Position numbers and translations under genes: made by a program. Below are positions 1-7,475 of a DNA stretch of 23,769 nt, piece after piece; the stretch's first letter is position 1; each line of letters begins with the position of its first letter. The notes under the pieces were generated by a model, which did no database searches, had not been told where the DNA came from, and worked only from the letters and a program-made list of their open reading frames with translations. Source of the DNA: a bacterium (GTDB lineage Bacteria > Gemmatimonadota > Glassbacteria > GWA2-58-10); assembly GCA_021372515.1 (NCBI GenBank), contig JAJFUG010000035.1, positions 1 through 23,769 of the forward strand, given 5' to 3'.

Positions 1-652
1 TCAGCCAGCGCGACGGACGGATGCCCTCCGGGTCGAGCAGCACCAGGTCGGCCCTGCACCTGCGGGCCAGGACCGGCAGTTCCTCCAGGCAGACCGCCGG
101 GGATTTGTCCTGCGCTTCATCGGTTGAGGGGCAGTCCACCGCGTGCCCGACCACCTCGAACCGTCCGGCTGCGAACCCGCCGGCGGCGCGCTCCAAGGCG
201 GCCAGGCGTTCCCGCGCCGCGGCCAGCACCACCCGTTCGCGCGCCAGGTGGGCCAGGGAGGGGGATTCAATCAGGATAAAGAACACGAAACGCCAGCCGA
301 GCCCGTAAAACAGGCTCAGCAGGCTGAAACCCATGAACACGAAACGGCTGAAAGCGAAACCCTGGAAATAGAACGGCAGGACGTTGGCCACCACCCCCAG
401 GGTCAGCACGGCCTTGAGCAGGCCCCCCAGCGCGGGCAACCGCCCCCGGCCGATCCCCCAGGCGCCCAGGATCAGGCTGTAGAGGACCAGGACCAGCAGG
501 GAATAGAACAGGTAGGAGGACCCGTCGAAAAACGGCGGGAGCGGGTGCAGACGGCCGAAGCGCAGCAGCACGGCGCTGTAGAAAGCCGCCTGGGCCGCGA
601 TCAGGTCGAGCAGAATATAGAGCCGGCCGGTCTTTCTGTGTCCGCCCGCCAC
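1..652 (-). CDS. Polyprenyl glycosylphosphotransferase (initiating sugar transferase), N-terminal membrane part, cut by window edge
   Basis: The visible 217 codons hold four hydrophobic segments (about residues 11-31, 46-66, 78-96 and 103-128), then a soluble alpha/beta stretch with FEVVGHAVD at 165-173 and a strand ending ADLVLLDPEG. This is the layout of the N-terminal half of WbaP/WcaJ-type enzymes, which transfer a sugar phosphate to undecaprenyl phosphate and so start a repeat unit. The catalytic bacterial sugar transferase domain would lie beyond position 1 and is not seen, so activity is inferred. The nucleotide-binding-like segment reads RVVLAAARERLAAL where relatives usually have a glycine-rich GxGxxG turn, so that subdomain is degenerate. 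I chose the GTG start at 652 because GGGGAGG lies ten bases upstream; the nearby ATG at 675 is out of frame. It follows the DPM1-like gene by 23 bases and is probably co-transcribed with it. Confidence 0.7.
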   Translation of the reverse strand, partial: MAGGHRKTGRLYILLDLIAAQAAFYSAVLLRFGRLHPLPPFFDGSSYLFYSLLVLVLYSLILGAWGIGRGRLPALGGLLKAVLTLGVVANVLPFYFQGFAFSRFVFMGFSLLSLFYGLGWRFVFFILIESPSLAHLARERVVLAAARERLAALERAAGGFAAGRFEVVGHAVDCPSTDEAQDKSPAVCLEELPVLARRCRADLVLLDPEGIRPSRWL

Positions 653-675
653 CGTTTTACCGCCTCCCCGGTCAT

Positions 676-1395
676 TCAGATGCGCCCCAGAATGGCCTGG
701 AGCTTGAGCCACCAGACCATCCAGACCGCCTCCAGGATGATCCGTCGGTTCATCTTGGAGCTGCCGGAATGCCGGTCGATGAAAATGATTGGTATCTCCT
801 TGATGCGTAACCCCTTGCGCCAGACCTTGAAATTCACCTCGATCTGGAACGAGTAGCCCTCCGACTGGATGCCGTCCAGGTCCAGGGCCGCCAGCACCTC
901 GCGCCGGAAACACTTGAACCCGCCGGTGGGGTCGCGCACCGGCAGCCCGGTGATGACCCGGGTGTAGAAACTCGCCCCGTAGGAGAGCATCAGGCGGCTG
1001 AGCGGCCAGTTGACCACGTTGATCCCGCTGACGTAGCGCGAGCCGATCACCAAGTCGGCCTCTTCCGAGGCGCGCAGGAAATCGGCCAGGTAGCGCGGGT
1101 CGTGCGAGAAATCGGCGTCCATCTCGAACACCAGTTCGTAGTCGCGCTCCAGGGCCCAGTGGAACCCCTCGCGGTAGGCCGAGCCGAGCCCCAGCTTGCC
1201 CGCGCGGTGCAGGACATGCACCCGTCCCCCGCTGGCCTCGGCCAGGCTGTCGGCGATCCGCCCGGTGCCGTCCGGCGAGTTGTCGTCCACCACCAGCAGC
1301 TCCAGGCAGGGGTCGACCGCCAGGACCTGGGCCACCAGGCGTTCGAGGTTCTCTTTCTCGTTATAGGTCGGTGTCACCACCAGAGAGCGCGGCAT
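676..1395 (-). CDS. DPM1-like polyprenyl-phosphate mannose (or glucose) synthase, GT2
   Basis: A 239-residue GT2 glycosyltransferase that should move a hexose from GDP-mannose (or another nucleotide sugar) to polyprenyl phosphate on the cytoplasmic face. Family hallmarks are clear: VTPTYNEKENL near the N terminus, VVDDNSPDGTG at 35-45, the metal-binding DAD at 93-95 within EMDADFSHDP, GSRYV, and DPTGGFKCFRR. The C terminus has no transmembrane helices, so this is the soluble, catalytic-domain-only form, as in bacterial and human DPM1. The family is strong evidence for lipid-linked single-sugar synthesis, but the exact sugar cannot be read from sequence. The ATG at 1395 has GGAGA eight bases upstream. 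The gene lies downstream of a repeat-filled 202-base spacer and directly upstream of the sugar transferase fragment. Confidence 0.88.
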   Translation of the reverse strand: MPRSLVVTPTYNEKENLERLVAQVLAVDPCLELLVVDDNSPDGTGRIADSLAEASGGRVHVLHRAGKLGLGSAYREGFHWALERDYELVFEMDADFSHDPRYLADFLRASEEADLVIGSRYVSGINVVNWPLSRLMLSYGASFYTRVITGLPVRDPTGGFKCFRREVLAALDLDGIQSEGYSFQIEVNFKVWRKGLRIKEIPIIFIDRHSGSSKMNRRIILEAVWMVWWLKLQAILGRI

Positions 1396-1465
1396 GCGGG
1401 GGTCTCCAGCCAGTTTCTATCCGCAGCCATTCTGACCGGCCGCAGGAGTCATTCATCTTTCGTAG

Positions 1466-1486
1466 GGGCGAACCTCGTGTTCGCCC
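1466..1486. repeat. Short inverted repeat (hairpin) in spacer
   Basis: GGGCGAAC at 1466-1473 and GTTCGCCC at 1479-1486 are perfect eight-base inverted arms around a five-base loop. The surrounding GTAGGGGCG...TTCGCCC pattern resembles intergenic palindromes scattered through many bacterial genomes (recalled from general knowledge, not searched). Confidence 0.7.
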
Positions 1487-1497
1487 GGCATTTGAGC

Positions 1498-1541
1498 TTT
1501 AACCTCCCCCTTTTGCAAAGGGGGATCGAGGAGGATTTGCC
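1498..1541. repeat. Palindromic repeat unit 1 (44 bases)
   Basis: The unit begins TTTAACC and ends GGATTTGCC. Its core is CCCCCTTTTGCAAAGGGGG (1506-1524), with eight-base perfect arms and a three-base centre. It has the same length, ends and core organisation as the unit at 1552-1595, so the two are tandem diverged copies. It would form a strong hairpin in RNA from either strand. This looks like a REP- or MITE-type intergenic palindrome. Confidence 0.75.
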
Positions 1542-1551
1542 TTGTTTCCTC

Positions 1552-1595
1552 TTTAATCCCCCCCAGCCCCCTTGGAAAGGGGGTGGGGATTTGTC
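1552..1595. repeat. Palindromic repeat unit 2 (44 bases)
   Basis: This second copy begins TTTAATC and ends GGATTTGTC. AATCCCC (1555-1561) pairs with GGGGATT (1585-1591), and inside it CCCCCTT (1567-1573) pairs with AAGGGGG (1577-1583). It ends two bases before the stop codon of the flippase-like gene on the minus strand (stop at 1598-1600), so the hairpin would form right behind that gene in its transcript and may protect or end it. No U-run follows the stem. Confidence 0.75.
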
Positions 1596-1597
1596 AC

Positions 1598-2548
1598 CTA
1601 ACTTTTTGCTTCCTTCCCTGCCACTTCTATCTTTCCCGGCAGTCCGCCCACAACCAGAACTATAGCCAGGGGCACCAGCTCGGCCACGGTCAGCCAGAGA
1701 CGCGAGACCAGCGCGATCACGGTTGCCCGCGCCTGGCCGAGCTGGCCTGCCAGGAACACGGTGATGAGCGACTCGCGCACTCCCAAGCCGCCCGGGGCGA
1801 TCAGCACCAGGAACCCGGCCACGTAGCTCACCGCGTACACCCCGGCCGCCGCGCCGGGGCCGAGACCGCAGCCGGGGAGCACGGCCAGGGTAAAATAATA
1901 GAAAGTCAGCCCGTAGACCATCCAGACAATCACGTTCAGGCCGAACCAGAGCGCCAGGTGACGCACCCCCATCCGGCACTGCACCGCGGGCTTGCCGCTC
2001 AGGCGCGCGGCCAGGGCCAGCAGACGGTTGAGTAGCGGCGGCCAGAGGCAGACCAATATAAGCGGCACGGCCAGCCAGGCCCAGCGCCCCACTTTTCCCA
2101 TCAGCCCGGTCAACTCGGCAGGCAGGAACAGAAGGCCCACCGCGCTGCCGGCCAGAAGGTGCAGCACCTGGTTCAGCACCGCGCAGGCCGTGCTGTCCAC
2201 CGCGCTCACCCCATCCTGACGGGCCAGCATGGCCAGTCCGGCGATCTGCCAGACCTTGCCCGGAAGGTAGCGCCCCAGGCTGGAGACGAACCAGATATAG
2301 GCCGCGCGGAAAGGACGCACCGCCACACCGCCCAGCACGGCCACCATCATGCGCCAGATCTGGGCGTTGAACGTGAACGCCATCGAGTTGACCAGCAGCG
2401 AGAGCCAGAACGGCCACCAGTGGATGTCCCAGCCGTACCCGGACAGGCTGTGCCAGTTGAGGACCAGGTTGCGCCAGATCAGGTAGTAGCCGATTATGAC
2501 CAGGATTGCCGCCTGGACCAGATGCAGGGCCCATTTTTTCAGGCTCAA
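1598..2548 (-). CDS. UPF0104 / lysylphosphatidylglycerol synthase-like flippase-domain membrane protein
   Basis: A 316-residue integral membrane protein with about eight hydrophobic segments and the signatures of the TIGR00374/UPF0104 group: RYLPGKVW at 93-100 and APGGLGVRE at 251-259. The group resembles the membrane half of MprF, a lipid flippase, and is often found beside polyprenyl-linked glycosyltransferases; its substrate is generally unknown. There is no C-terminal aminoacyl-transferase domain, so it is not a lysyl-lipid synthase. I placed the start at TTG 2548, one base after the stop codon of the YfhO gene (2550-2552), because GGAAGG lies nine bases upstream within the end of that gene; a longer frame to 2602 would read back into YfhO. 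The close junction implies translational coupling with YfhO. Confidence 0.8.
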   Translation of the reverse strand: MSLKKWALHLVQAAILVIIGYYLIWRNLVLNWHSLSGYGWDIHWWPFWLSLLVNSMAFTFNAQIWRMMVAVLGGVAVRPFRAAYIWFVSSLGRYLPGKVWQIAGLAMLARQDGVSAVDSTACAVLNQVLHLLAGSAVGLLFLPAELTGLMGKVGRWAWLAVPLILVCLWPPLLNRLLALAARLSGKPAVQCRMGVRHLALWFGLNVIVWMVYGLTFYYFTLAVLPGCGLGPGAAAGVYAVSYVAGFLVLIAPGGLGVRESLITVFLAGQLGQARATVIALVSRLWLTVAELVPLAIVLVVGGLPGKIEVAGKEAKS

Positions 2549-2549
2549 G

Positions 2550-4988
2550 CTACCAGTCCTTCCTGTAGGCGGCCAAGCCCAGCACAGCGGCCAGGCCGAC
2601 AATCGAGACCAGGCTCAGGCGCAGACCCCAGGTCCAGGCGGCGCTCTCGTAACGCATGACCAGCTTGTGCTCGCCTGGGCCGACATACACCGCGCGCATG
2701 GCAAGATTGGCCCGGTAAACTTTGGCCGTGGCGCCGTCCAGCTCGGCTTTCCAGCTCGGGTGCCAGGTCTCTGCCAGGTAGAGCAGGGCCGGCCGCGCGG
2801 TGCTCACGCTCAATTCGAGGGCGTCATCCTCGTAGCGCAGCAGCTTGATATCGCCCTCCGGCGCGGCGCCGTCTAAGGTGGCCGGGTCGAACTCCGGCTT
2901 GTCCATCAGCGCCAGGGTGTTCTGCCAGTCGAAATCCTGCGCCGTCAAGCGCGGGATGAACTTGTCATCCGCATCCAGGGCCTCGAAGCGGCTGAACAGA
3001 CGGAACCGCGGCCAGGCCGCGGGGTTGGAGATCAGCACCCGGCCGGTGGTTGGGTCCTCGGCCACCTTTTCGCCCTGCAGGTACTGCTGGAGCTGCTCGG
3101 CGATATTGCCCTGGCGCACCATGATAAACCGCGCGTTGAGCATGTGCCAGAGCGGCGGGAGCTTCGTGAAATTGGTCATCTGGAACGAGCCCATCAGCTC
3201 CTCGTACCAGGCCAGACGCAGCGGCATGCTGGCGTTGATAGTCGGGATGTCGAAATAGAGCAGGCTGTTGTCCCAGTAATCGCCGGTGTTCGGCGTGGGG
3301 AAGAAAAACACCCGGTAGGGCTCTTTCTCCTGCTGCAGGGCCTGGACTATCTTGTCCTTGACGTAGACCCGTCCCGGATCGAGCGCCTGCAGCCAGTTGA
3401 CATCCATGCGCATCAGGTCGCCCCAGGTGAGCGGCAGAAGGATCGCGGTCAGGACCAGGGCACTGATCTTTCCCCGCAGGTAGGCCCAGGCCGCACCCCA
3501 GAGCACCAGGGCCACCAGGGTGCTGATTAAGGCGGCCTTGACGATCTGCGGGTAGTACTGGGCCAGGGCGGGCTGGCGCATCGGCCCCAGGCCGGCGGGC
3601 AGCATCCCGGCCAGCACCGGGATGAAAGCGCTCCTGCCCGTGGCAAGAAGTACACTCACCAGGGCCAGCACTATGGCCGACAGCCCCAGCAGACGCACCG
3701 CGCGCGCGCCCTCCTCCCCGCCGGACTTGTCCCGCGCCCCGGCGATAAGGCTCTCCAGGCCATAGGCGGCCAGTGTGAGCAAGCTGAACCCGCAGACAAA
3801 GAACATCATGTTGGGCGCGCGGAAATCCTTGACCTTGGGCAGAAGGTAATAGGGCAGCTTGAAGAACGGGGTGAACTTGCCGAAATTGAACAGCAGGGCG
3901 AACAGCCCCAGAGCCGCGAAGAACCAGGTCACACGGTTGCGCCGGTAGACCAGGGCCACCAGGGCGAACAGGGCCACGGCCAGGCCCATGTACTCGCTGT
4001 GGCCCTTGAAATCCGCTCCCGCCCAGTAGGAGGCCGGCTCGCCGGTGAACCCCGGGATCACCAGGCCCACGGTCTCCAGCGGGTGCATCGAGAACGAGGT
4101 CGCGTGCTGGTAGCCCTCGTAGCCCAGGCCGGTGCCGGCCTGACGGTGGGAGTAGCCCTGGTCCACCACCTCGGGGAAAAACTGCAACGCCGACAGGCTG
4201 ACCGCGAAAATGAAACCGATGGTGAAATACACGCTCAACTTGGTCAGCGCGCCGGTGGAAGTTTTCTCCCGCCAGAGGTTGACCACCCGGAACACGAACC
4301 AGGCCGCCACGGCCAGGGAGCTGTAGTACATCATCTGCACGTGGGGCGAGAGGATCTGCAGCGCCACGGCCACACCCATAAGCAGGAACCAGACGAGCTT
4401 GCGGCGCTTGAGGCCGTGCTCGGCGAAAAACATGGCCAACGGCAGCAGCAGGATCGTGAACTGACGGCCGTCATGCCCGCCGTTGAGCGTGCTCGCCACC
4501 CAGCCGGTGAAAGTCCAGGCCACCGCGGCGAACGCCCCGCTCCAGCGCGACAGGCCCAGCTCACGAATCCAAAGATAGGCGAACAGCCCGCCGGAAAGCA
4601 TCATCAGCAGGATGCTCCAGCCGATAGCCCGCTCCAGGGGCATGATATAATACAGAATGCTGGTCGGGAAAAACATCGGGCCGGGCAGTCCGCCCACGTA
4701 GGGCAGGCCGCAGTAGGAGAGAGGGTTCCAGAGCGGGATGCCCTGGCCCGCGGCCACGGCATCCACCCCCAGCTTGCGGGTCTGGAAACCCTGGGTGATC
4801 ATGTCCGAGCCGTAGAGCATCCAGCCGGAATTGAATATGAACTCGCGGAAATAGATCACCAGGGTGACCAGCAGGAACCCGGCCAGGGCCAGTACGAACT
4901 GCCAGGGCCGCCCGGGCGCGCCCTCGCCCGCGACAGCGCCTGCTTGCGCGGACGGCGCTGCGGCGGCTTTGCTTTTTCTCTGTGTCAT
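2550..4988 (-). CDS. YfhO-family multi-pass membrane protein (putative GT-C glycosyltransferase)
   Basis: An 812-residue protein with a short Ala-rich cytoplasmic N terminus, a first helix near 30-47, many further helices to about residue 535, a soluble C-terminal domain of roughly 230 residues, and one last helix near the C terminus. YfhO-family traits include YGSD at 59-62 after helix 1 and the loop PLWNPLSYCGLPYVG at 85-99. Members of this family act with polyprenyl-phosphate sugar synthases in Gram-positive bacteria (CsbB-YfhO) to glycosylate envelope polymers outside the membrane. Here the likely partners are the downstream flippase-like protein and DPM1-like enzyme. The substrate cannot be told from sequence. 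The ATG at 4988 has no strong ribosome binding site, but the next frames give no better start. The gene lies 47 bases from the GT4 upstream of it. Confidence 0.83.
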   Translation of the reverse strand: MTQRKSKAAAAPSAQAGAVAGEGAPGRPWQFVLALAGFLLVTLVIYFREFIFNSGWMLYGSDMITQGFQTRKLGVDAVAAGQGIPLWNPLSYCGLPYVGGLPGPMFFPTSILYYIMPLERAIGWSILLMMLSGGLFAYLWIRELGLSRWSGAFAAVAWTFTGWVASTLNGGHDGRQFTILLLPLAMFFAEHGLKRRKLVWFLLMGVAVALQILSPHVQMMYYSSLAVAAWFVFRVVNLWREKTSTGALTKLSVYFTIGFIFAVSLSALQFFPEVVDQGYSHRQAGTGLGYEGYQHATSFSMHPLETVGLVIPGFTGEPASYWAGADFKGHSEYMGLAVALFALVALVYRRNRVTWFFAALGLFALLFNFGKFTPFFKLPYYLLPKVKDFRAPNMMFFVCGFSLLTLAAYGLESLIAGARDKSGGEEGARAVRLLGLSAIVLALVSVLLATGRSAFIPVLAGMLPAGLGPMRQPALAQYYPQIVKAALISTLVALVLWGAAWAYLRGKISALVLTAILLPLTWGDLMRMDVNWLQALDPGRVYVKDKIVQALQQEKEPYRVFFFPTPNTGDYWDNSLLYFDIPTINASMPLRLAWYEELMGSFQMTNFTKLPPLWHMLNARFIMVRQGNIAEQLQQYLQGEKVAEDPTTGRVLISNPAAWPRFRLFSRFEALDADDKFIPRLTAQDFDWQNTLALMDKPEFDPATLDGAAPEGDIKLLRYEDDALELSVSTARPALLYLAETWHPSWKAELDGATAKVYRANLAMRAVYVGPGEHKLVMRYESAAWTWGLRLSLVSIVGLAAVLGLAAYRKDW

Positions 4989-5035
4989 GGTAGGGGGCCT
5001 CGCGGCGCATAGGGTTGGGGTGCGGCAAAAACTAT

Positions 5036-6238
5036 TCAGGCTGTCTGCACGGCCTCGCGGTACAGCTCCACCGTGCGGTCCAGGATACGGTCCCAGTTGA
5101 AATATTCGCGCACGAAAGCGCTGCCGGTCTCGCCCAGGCTGCGGGCCAACTCGCGGTCGGTCAGCACGCGGGTGACAGCCGCGGCCAGGGCGACCGGGTC
5201 CTTTTCAGGGACCAGCAGCCCGGTGCGTTCGGGCTTGATCACGTCCACTATCCCGCCCAGACCGCAGGCCACCACCGGGCGGCGGAACGTGAGGGCCTCG
5301 ATCAGCACCACGCCCAGGCCCTCGGTGTCGCCGCGCGAGTCGATTATCGCGGGCAGGACAAAGCAGTCGCAGGCGGAGTAGAAATCTTTCAGGCCCTCGT
5401 TGGGCACCCGTCCGGCCAAGCGTACCCGGCCCTCCAGGCCAAGTTCGCGCACCAGGGAGCGCAAAGGCTCCTCCAGCGGCCCGGAGCCCACGATGTCCAG
5501 GTGCACCGGCCAGGGCAGGCTGTCCAGAAGCGGCAGGGCGCGGATAAGGTATTCCACCCCCTTGCGCTCCACCAGACGGCCCACGAACAGCAGCCGCCGC
5601 GGCCGCGAGCTGTCCGCGGGCGGAAGCGGAGTGTCGCCCGGATCGGGCACCGGCGAACCGTATGGCACCACCTCCACCCGGCAGCCTGTGCCCAGGCGCT
5701 CGATCTCGGCGCGCGTGTCGGAGCTGTTGGCGATCACCAGACGGCTGCCGCGCAGCACCGCGCGCAGGAACGGCACGAACGGTTTCAGCTTGCGGGTAAC
5801 CCAGCGCAGCTCCACCCCGTGGAACTGGCTCACCACCGGCGCCCCGGACCAACGCCCGGCGAACCAGCCGAACAGCCCGTGCGGGAACGGCCAGTGCACG
5901 TGGATCAGGTCGTACTTGCGCTCGCGCAGCACACGGGGCAGGCCCAGCACGCCGAACAGAAGGTAGAACGCCACCGGCACGGCAAAAAGCTTGTTGCGGC
6001 GGAGCTGGTCCGGCACGGTCTCATCGTGCGACAGGACCTCCCAGCGCTTTGGAAAATAGCGGAACCGCCGCACCGGGATGCCCCGGTAGACGTGGTCTCC
6101 CAGGCCGCGCCAGGCGGGGACGTAGACCGTCACATTCACCCCCCGCGCCTTGAGGCGCAGGACAGTCTCGATCATCCAGGGATTGAGCACATCCTGGTCG
6201 TGGCGCGGGAACAACGTGGTGATGTACAGGACATTCAT
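5036..6238 (-). CDS. GT4 family glycosyltransferase (paralogue A)
   Basis: A 400-residue GT-B fold enzyme, normal length for GT4. The acceptor half begins MNVLYITTLFPR and includes DLIHVHWPFPHG. The donor half has GRLVERKG (R221 and K226, which bind the donor phosphates) and the EX7E motif EGLGVVLIE at 306-314. It should work in the cytoplasm, adding a sugar from a nucleotide-sugar donor to a lipid-linked glycan. It is a close paralogue of the protein at 7476-8684: by eye the first 200 residues align without a gap with about 130 identical. The two flank gmd. The ATG at 6238 has almost no Shine-Dalgarno sequence. Donor and linkage are unknown; GDP-mannose or GDP-deoxyhexose would fit the gmd neighbour but this is only inference. 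Confidence 0.88.
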   Translation of the reverse strand: MNVLYITTLFPRHDQDVLNPWMIETVLRLKARGVNVTVYVPAWRGLGDHVYRGIPVRRFRYFPKRWEVLSHDETVPDQLRRNKLFAVPVAFYLLFGVLGLPRVLRERKYDLIHVHWPFPHGLFGWFAGRWSGAPVVSQFHGVELRWVTRKLKPFVPFLRAVLRGSRLVIANSSDTRAEIERLGTGCRVEVVPYGSPVPDPGDTPLPPADSSRPRRLLFVGRLVERKGVEYLIRALPLLDSLPWPVHLDIVGSGPLEEPLRSLVRELGLEGRVRLAGRVPNEGLKDFYSACDCFVLPAIIDSRGDTEGLGVVLIEALTFRRPVVACGLGGIVDVIKPERTGLLVPEKDPVALAAAVTRVLTDRELARSLGETGSAFVREYFNWDRILDRTVELYREAVQTA

Positions 6239-6258
6239 GCGTGCCGCCGAGGCGTCAT

Positions 6259-6264
6259 TTTATA
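6259..6264 (-). promoter_or_regulatory. Possible -10 element upstream of GT4 paralogue A
   Basis: The minus strand reads TATAAA here, an AT island in a GC-rich region, about 20 bases before the ATG at 6238. No good -35 hexamer is seen at 16-18 bases. Weak evidence. Confidence 0.2.
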
Positions 6265-6281
6265 TCCGTTCGCGGTATCGA

Positions 6282-6304
6282 TTCCCCTCTTTCCCAAAGG
6301 GGAA
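6282..6304. repeat. Hairpin between gmd and GT4, related in style to the 1498-1595 repeats
   Basis: TTCCCC at 6282-6287 pairs with GGGGAA at 6299-6304, and the inner part has a shorter CTTT/AAAG pairing with a bulge. The C-run/AAAGGGG design recalls the palindromic units at 1498-1595, and it may be a degenerate member. It lies 13 bases downstream of the gmd stop and lacks a U-run. Confidence 0.45.
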
Positions 6305-6316
6305 GCAAAACCCGTC

Positions 6317-7303
6317 TCAACCCTTTTTCAACTGCCGCTCGACCAGTTCCAGGTCGGTCTCGACCATCTCGCGCACCAACTGGTCGAAACTGACCGAATG
6401 GTTCCAGCCTAAGACTTTCTTCGCCTTGTCTGTCCGGCCGATCAACAGGTCCACCTCGGCCGGGCGGAAAAAGGTCTCATCCACTTTCACGTACTCGCGC
6501 CAGTCGAGGCCGGCCGCGGCGAACGCCGTTTCCACCAGGTCGCGCACGGAGTGGGTCTCGCCGGTGGCGACCACGTAGTCATCCGGCTTGTCCTGCTGCA
6601 GCATCTGCCACATGGCGCGCACGTACTCGCGGGCGTGGCCCCAGTCGCGCTTGGCCTCCAGGTTGCCCAGGCGCACCTCGCGCTCCAGGCCCAGCTTGAT
6701 CTTGGCCACGTTGTGCGTGACCTTGCGCGTGACAAACTCGAAGCCGCGCCGCGGAGACTCGTGGTTGAACAGGATCCCCGTGGAGCCGTGCAGACCGTAG
6801 GCTTCGCGGTAGTTGCGGGTCAGCTCGAAACCCACCACCTTGGTGATCCCGTAGGGCGAGCGCGGGTGGAACGGCGTGGCCTCGGTCTGCGGCACCTCGC
6901 GCACCTTGCCGAACATCTCGCTCGACCCGGCGAAATAGAAACGGCAGTGCGGGGCCAACTCGCGCACGCAGGCCAGGATATAATGGGTGCCGTTTATGTT
7001 GGTGTTGAACGTGGAGAACTCGTCCTCGAACGAGTAGGAGACAAAGCTCTGGGCGGCCAGGTGGTAGCACTCATCCGGCACGATTTTCTGCACTACTTTA
7101 AAAAGGCTGGGGAAACTCTCCAGCGAGGCGCTGTGGAGCTGCAACTCGTCCAGGATATGGCGAATGCGCCACATCCGGTGGTCAGGGTCCTCCAGGGCCA
7201 CGCGCCGTACGATACCGTGCACCTCGTAGCCTTTTTCCAGCAGCAGCTCGGCCAGGTAGGAGCCATCCTGGCCGGTGATTCCGGTGATCAGGGCTTTTTT
7301 CAT
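6317..7303 (-). CDS. gmd: GDP-mannose 4,6-dehydratase
   Basis: This enzyme converts GDP-D-mannose to GDP-4-keto-6-deoxy-D-mannose, the branch point to GDP-fucose, GDP-rhamnose and GDP-perosamine, in the cytoplasm. The 328-residue protein is full length for bacterial forms. It shows the NAD(P) loop GITGQDGSYL at 8-17, catalytic SSE at 127-129, YGITK (Y151, K155), the family signature NHESPRRG, and GNLEAKRDWGHA. No second-step enzyme (GDP-fucose synthase Fcl, Rmd or Per) is in the window, so the final sugar is unknown. It begins a new transcription unit by the evidence of a terminator and possible promoter just upstream (7397-7447). It lies between two paralogous GT4 genes, which may use its product. 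Confidence 0.95.
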   Translation of the reverse strand: MKKALITGITGQDGSYLAELLLEKGYEVHGIVRRVALEDPDHRMWRIRHILDELQLHSASLESFPSLFKVVQKIVPDECYHLAAQSFVSYSFEDEFSTFNTNINGTHYILACVRELAPHCRFYFAGSSEMFGKVREVPQTEATPFHPRSPYGITKVVGFELTRNYREAYGLHGSTGILFNHESPRRGFEFVTRKVTHNVAKIKLGLEREVRLGNLEAKRDWGHAREYVRAMWQMLQQDKPDDYVVATGETHSVRDLVETAFAAAGLDWREYVKVDETFFRPAEVDLLIGRTDKAKKVLGWNHSVSFDQLVREMVETDLELVERQLKKG

Positions 7304-7321
7304 CTGCGCATCTTTCCCTGT

Positions 7322-7343
7322 GGTGTGCCCGTCCCCGCACCAC
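7322..7343. repeat. Small inverted repeat in the gmd leader
   Basis: TGGTG and CACCA arms surround a C-rich 12-base centre, giving a possible hairpin in the untranslated leader of gmd some 20 bases before its start codon. It could affect translation, but no known riboswitch or leader is recognised. Confidence 0.35.
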
Positions 7344-7396
7344 CGCGGGAACGGAAAGGTGACTCAGTCTCGTCTTCCCCGGTACATCCGGCCCGG

Positions 7397-7424
7397 AATA
7401 TAAGCAATCCGCACTGACCGTGAA
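7397..7424 (-). promoter_or_regulatory. Possible sigma-70-like promoter for gmd
   Basis: On the minus strand TTCACG (7424-7419, four of six matches to TTGACA) is followed after 16 bases by TATATT (7402-7397, five of six matches to TATAAT). It lies just after the terminator of the preceding unit and about 95 bases before the gmd ATG, which is where a new promoter would be expected. The sequence match is moderate and the organism's promoter consensus is unknown. Confidence 0.4.
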
Positions 7425-7427
7425 AGC

Positions 7428-7447
7428 AAAAAACCCGCGCAGCGGGT
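7428..7447 (-). terminator. Rho-independent terminator after GT4 paralogue B
   Basis: Read on the minus strand, ACCCGC, a three-base TGC loop and GCGGGT form a perfect six-base-pair stem followed at once by six T. It lies 28 bases past the stop codon of the GT4 gene at 7476-8684. It is the only clear intrinsic terminator in the window. Confidence 0.8.
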
Positions 7448-7475
7448 CGGGCGGCGTGGGGAAAAGTGAGGCCGG

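Noticed and set aside
1449-2534. Minus-strand frame of 361 codons ending in the repeats
   Set aside because: It is out of frame with the flippase-like gene, and its end (PPPFQGGWGG...) is simply the translation of the palindromic repeats.
1598-2548. Possible identity as MprF lysyl-phosphatidylglycerol synthase
   Set aside because: Only the membrane half is present; the C-terminal synthase domain is absent at 316 residues.
2550-4988. Possible Wzy O-antigen polymerase
   Set aside because: The YfhO loop pattern after helix 1 and the large C-terminal soluble domain do not fit Wzy topology, although a polymerase role cannot be fully excluded.
5015-6412. Plus-strand open frame of 465 codons across the GT4 gene
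   Set aside because: Same pattern: low-complexity Gln/His-rich product, opposite a gene with the GT4 EX7E motif.
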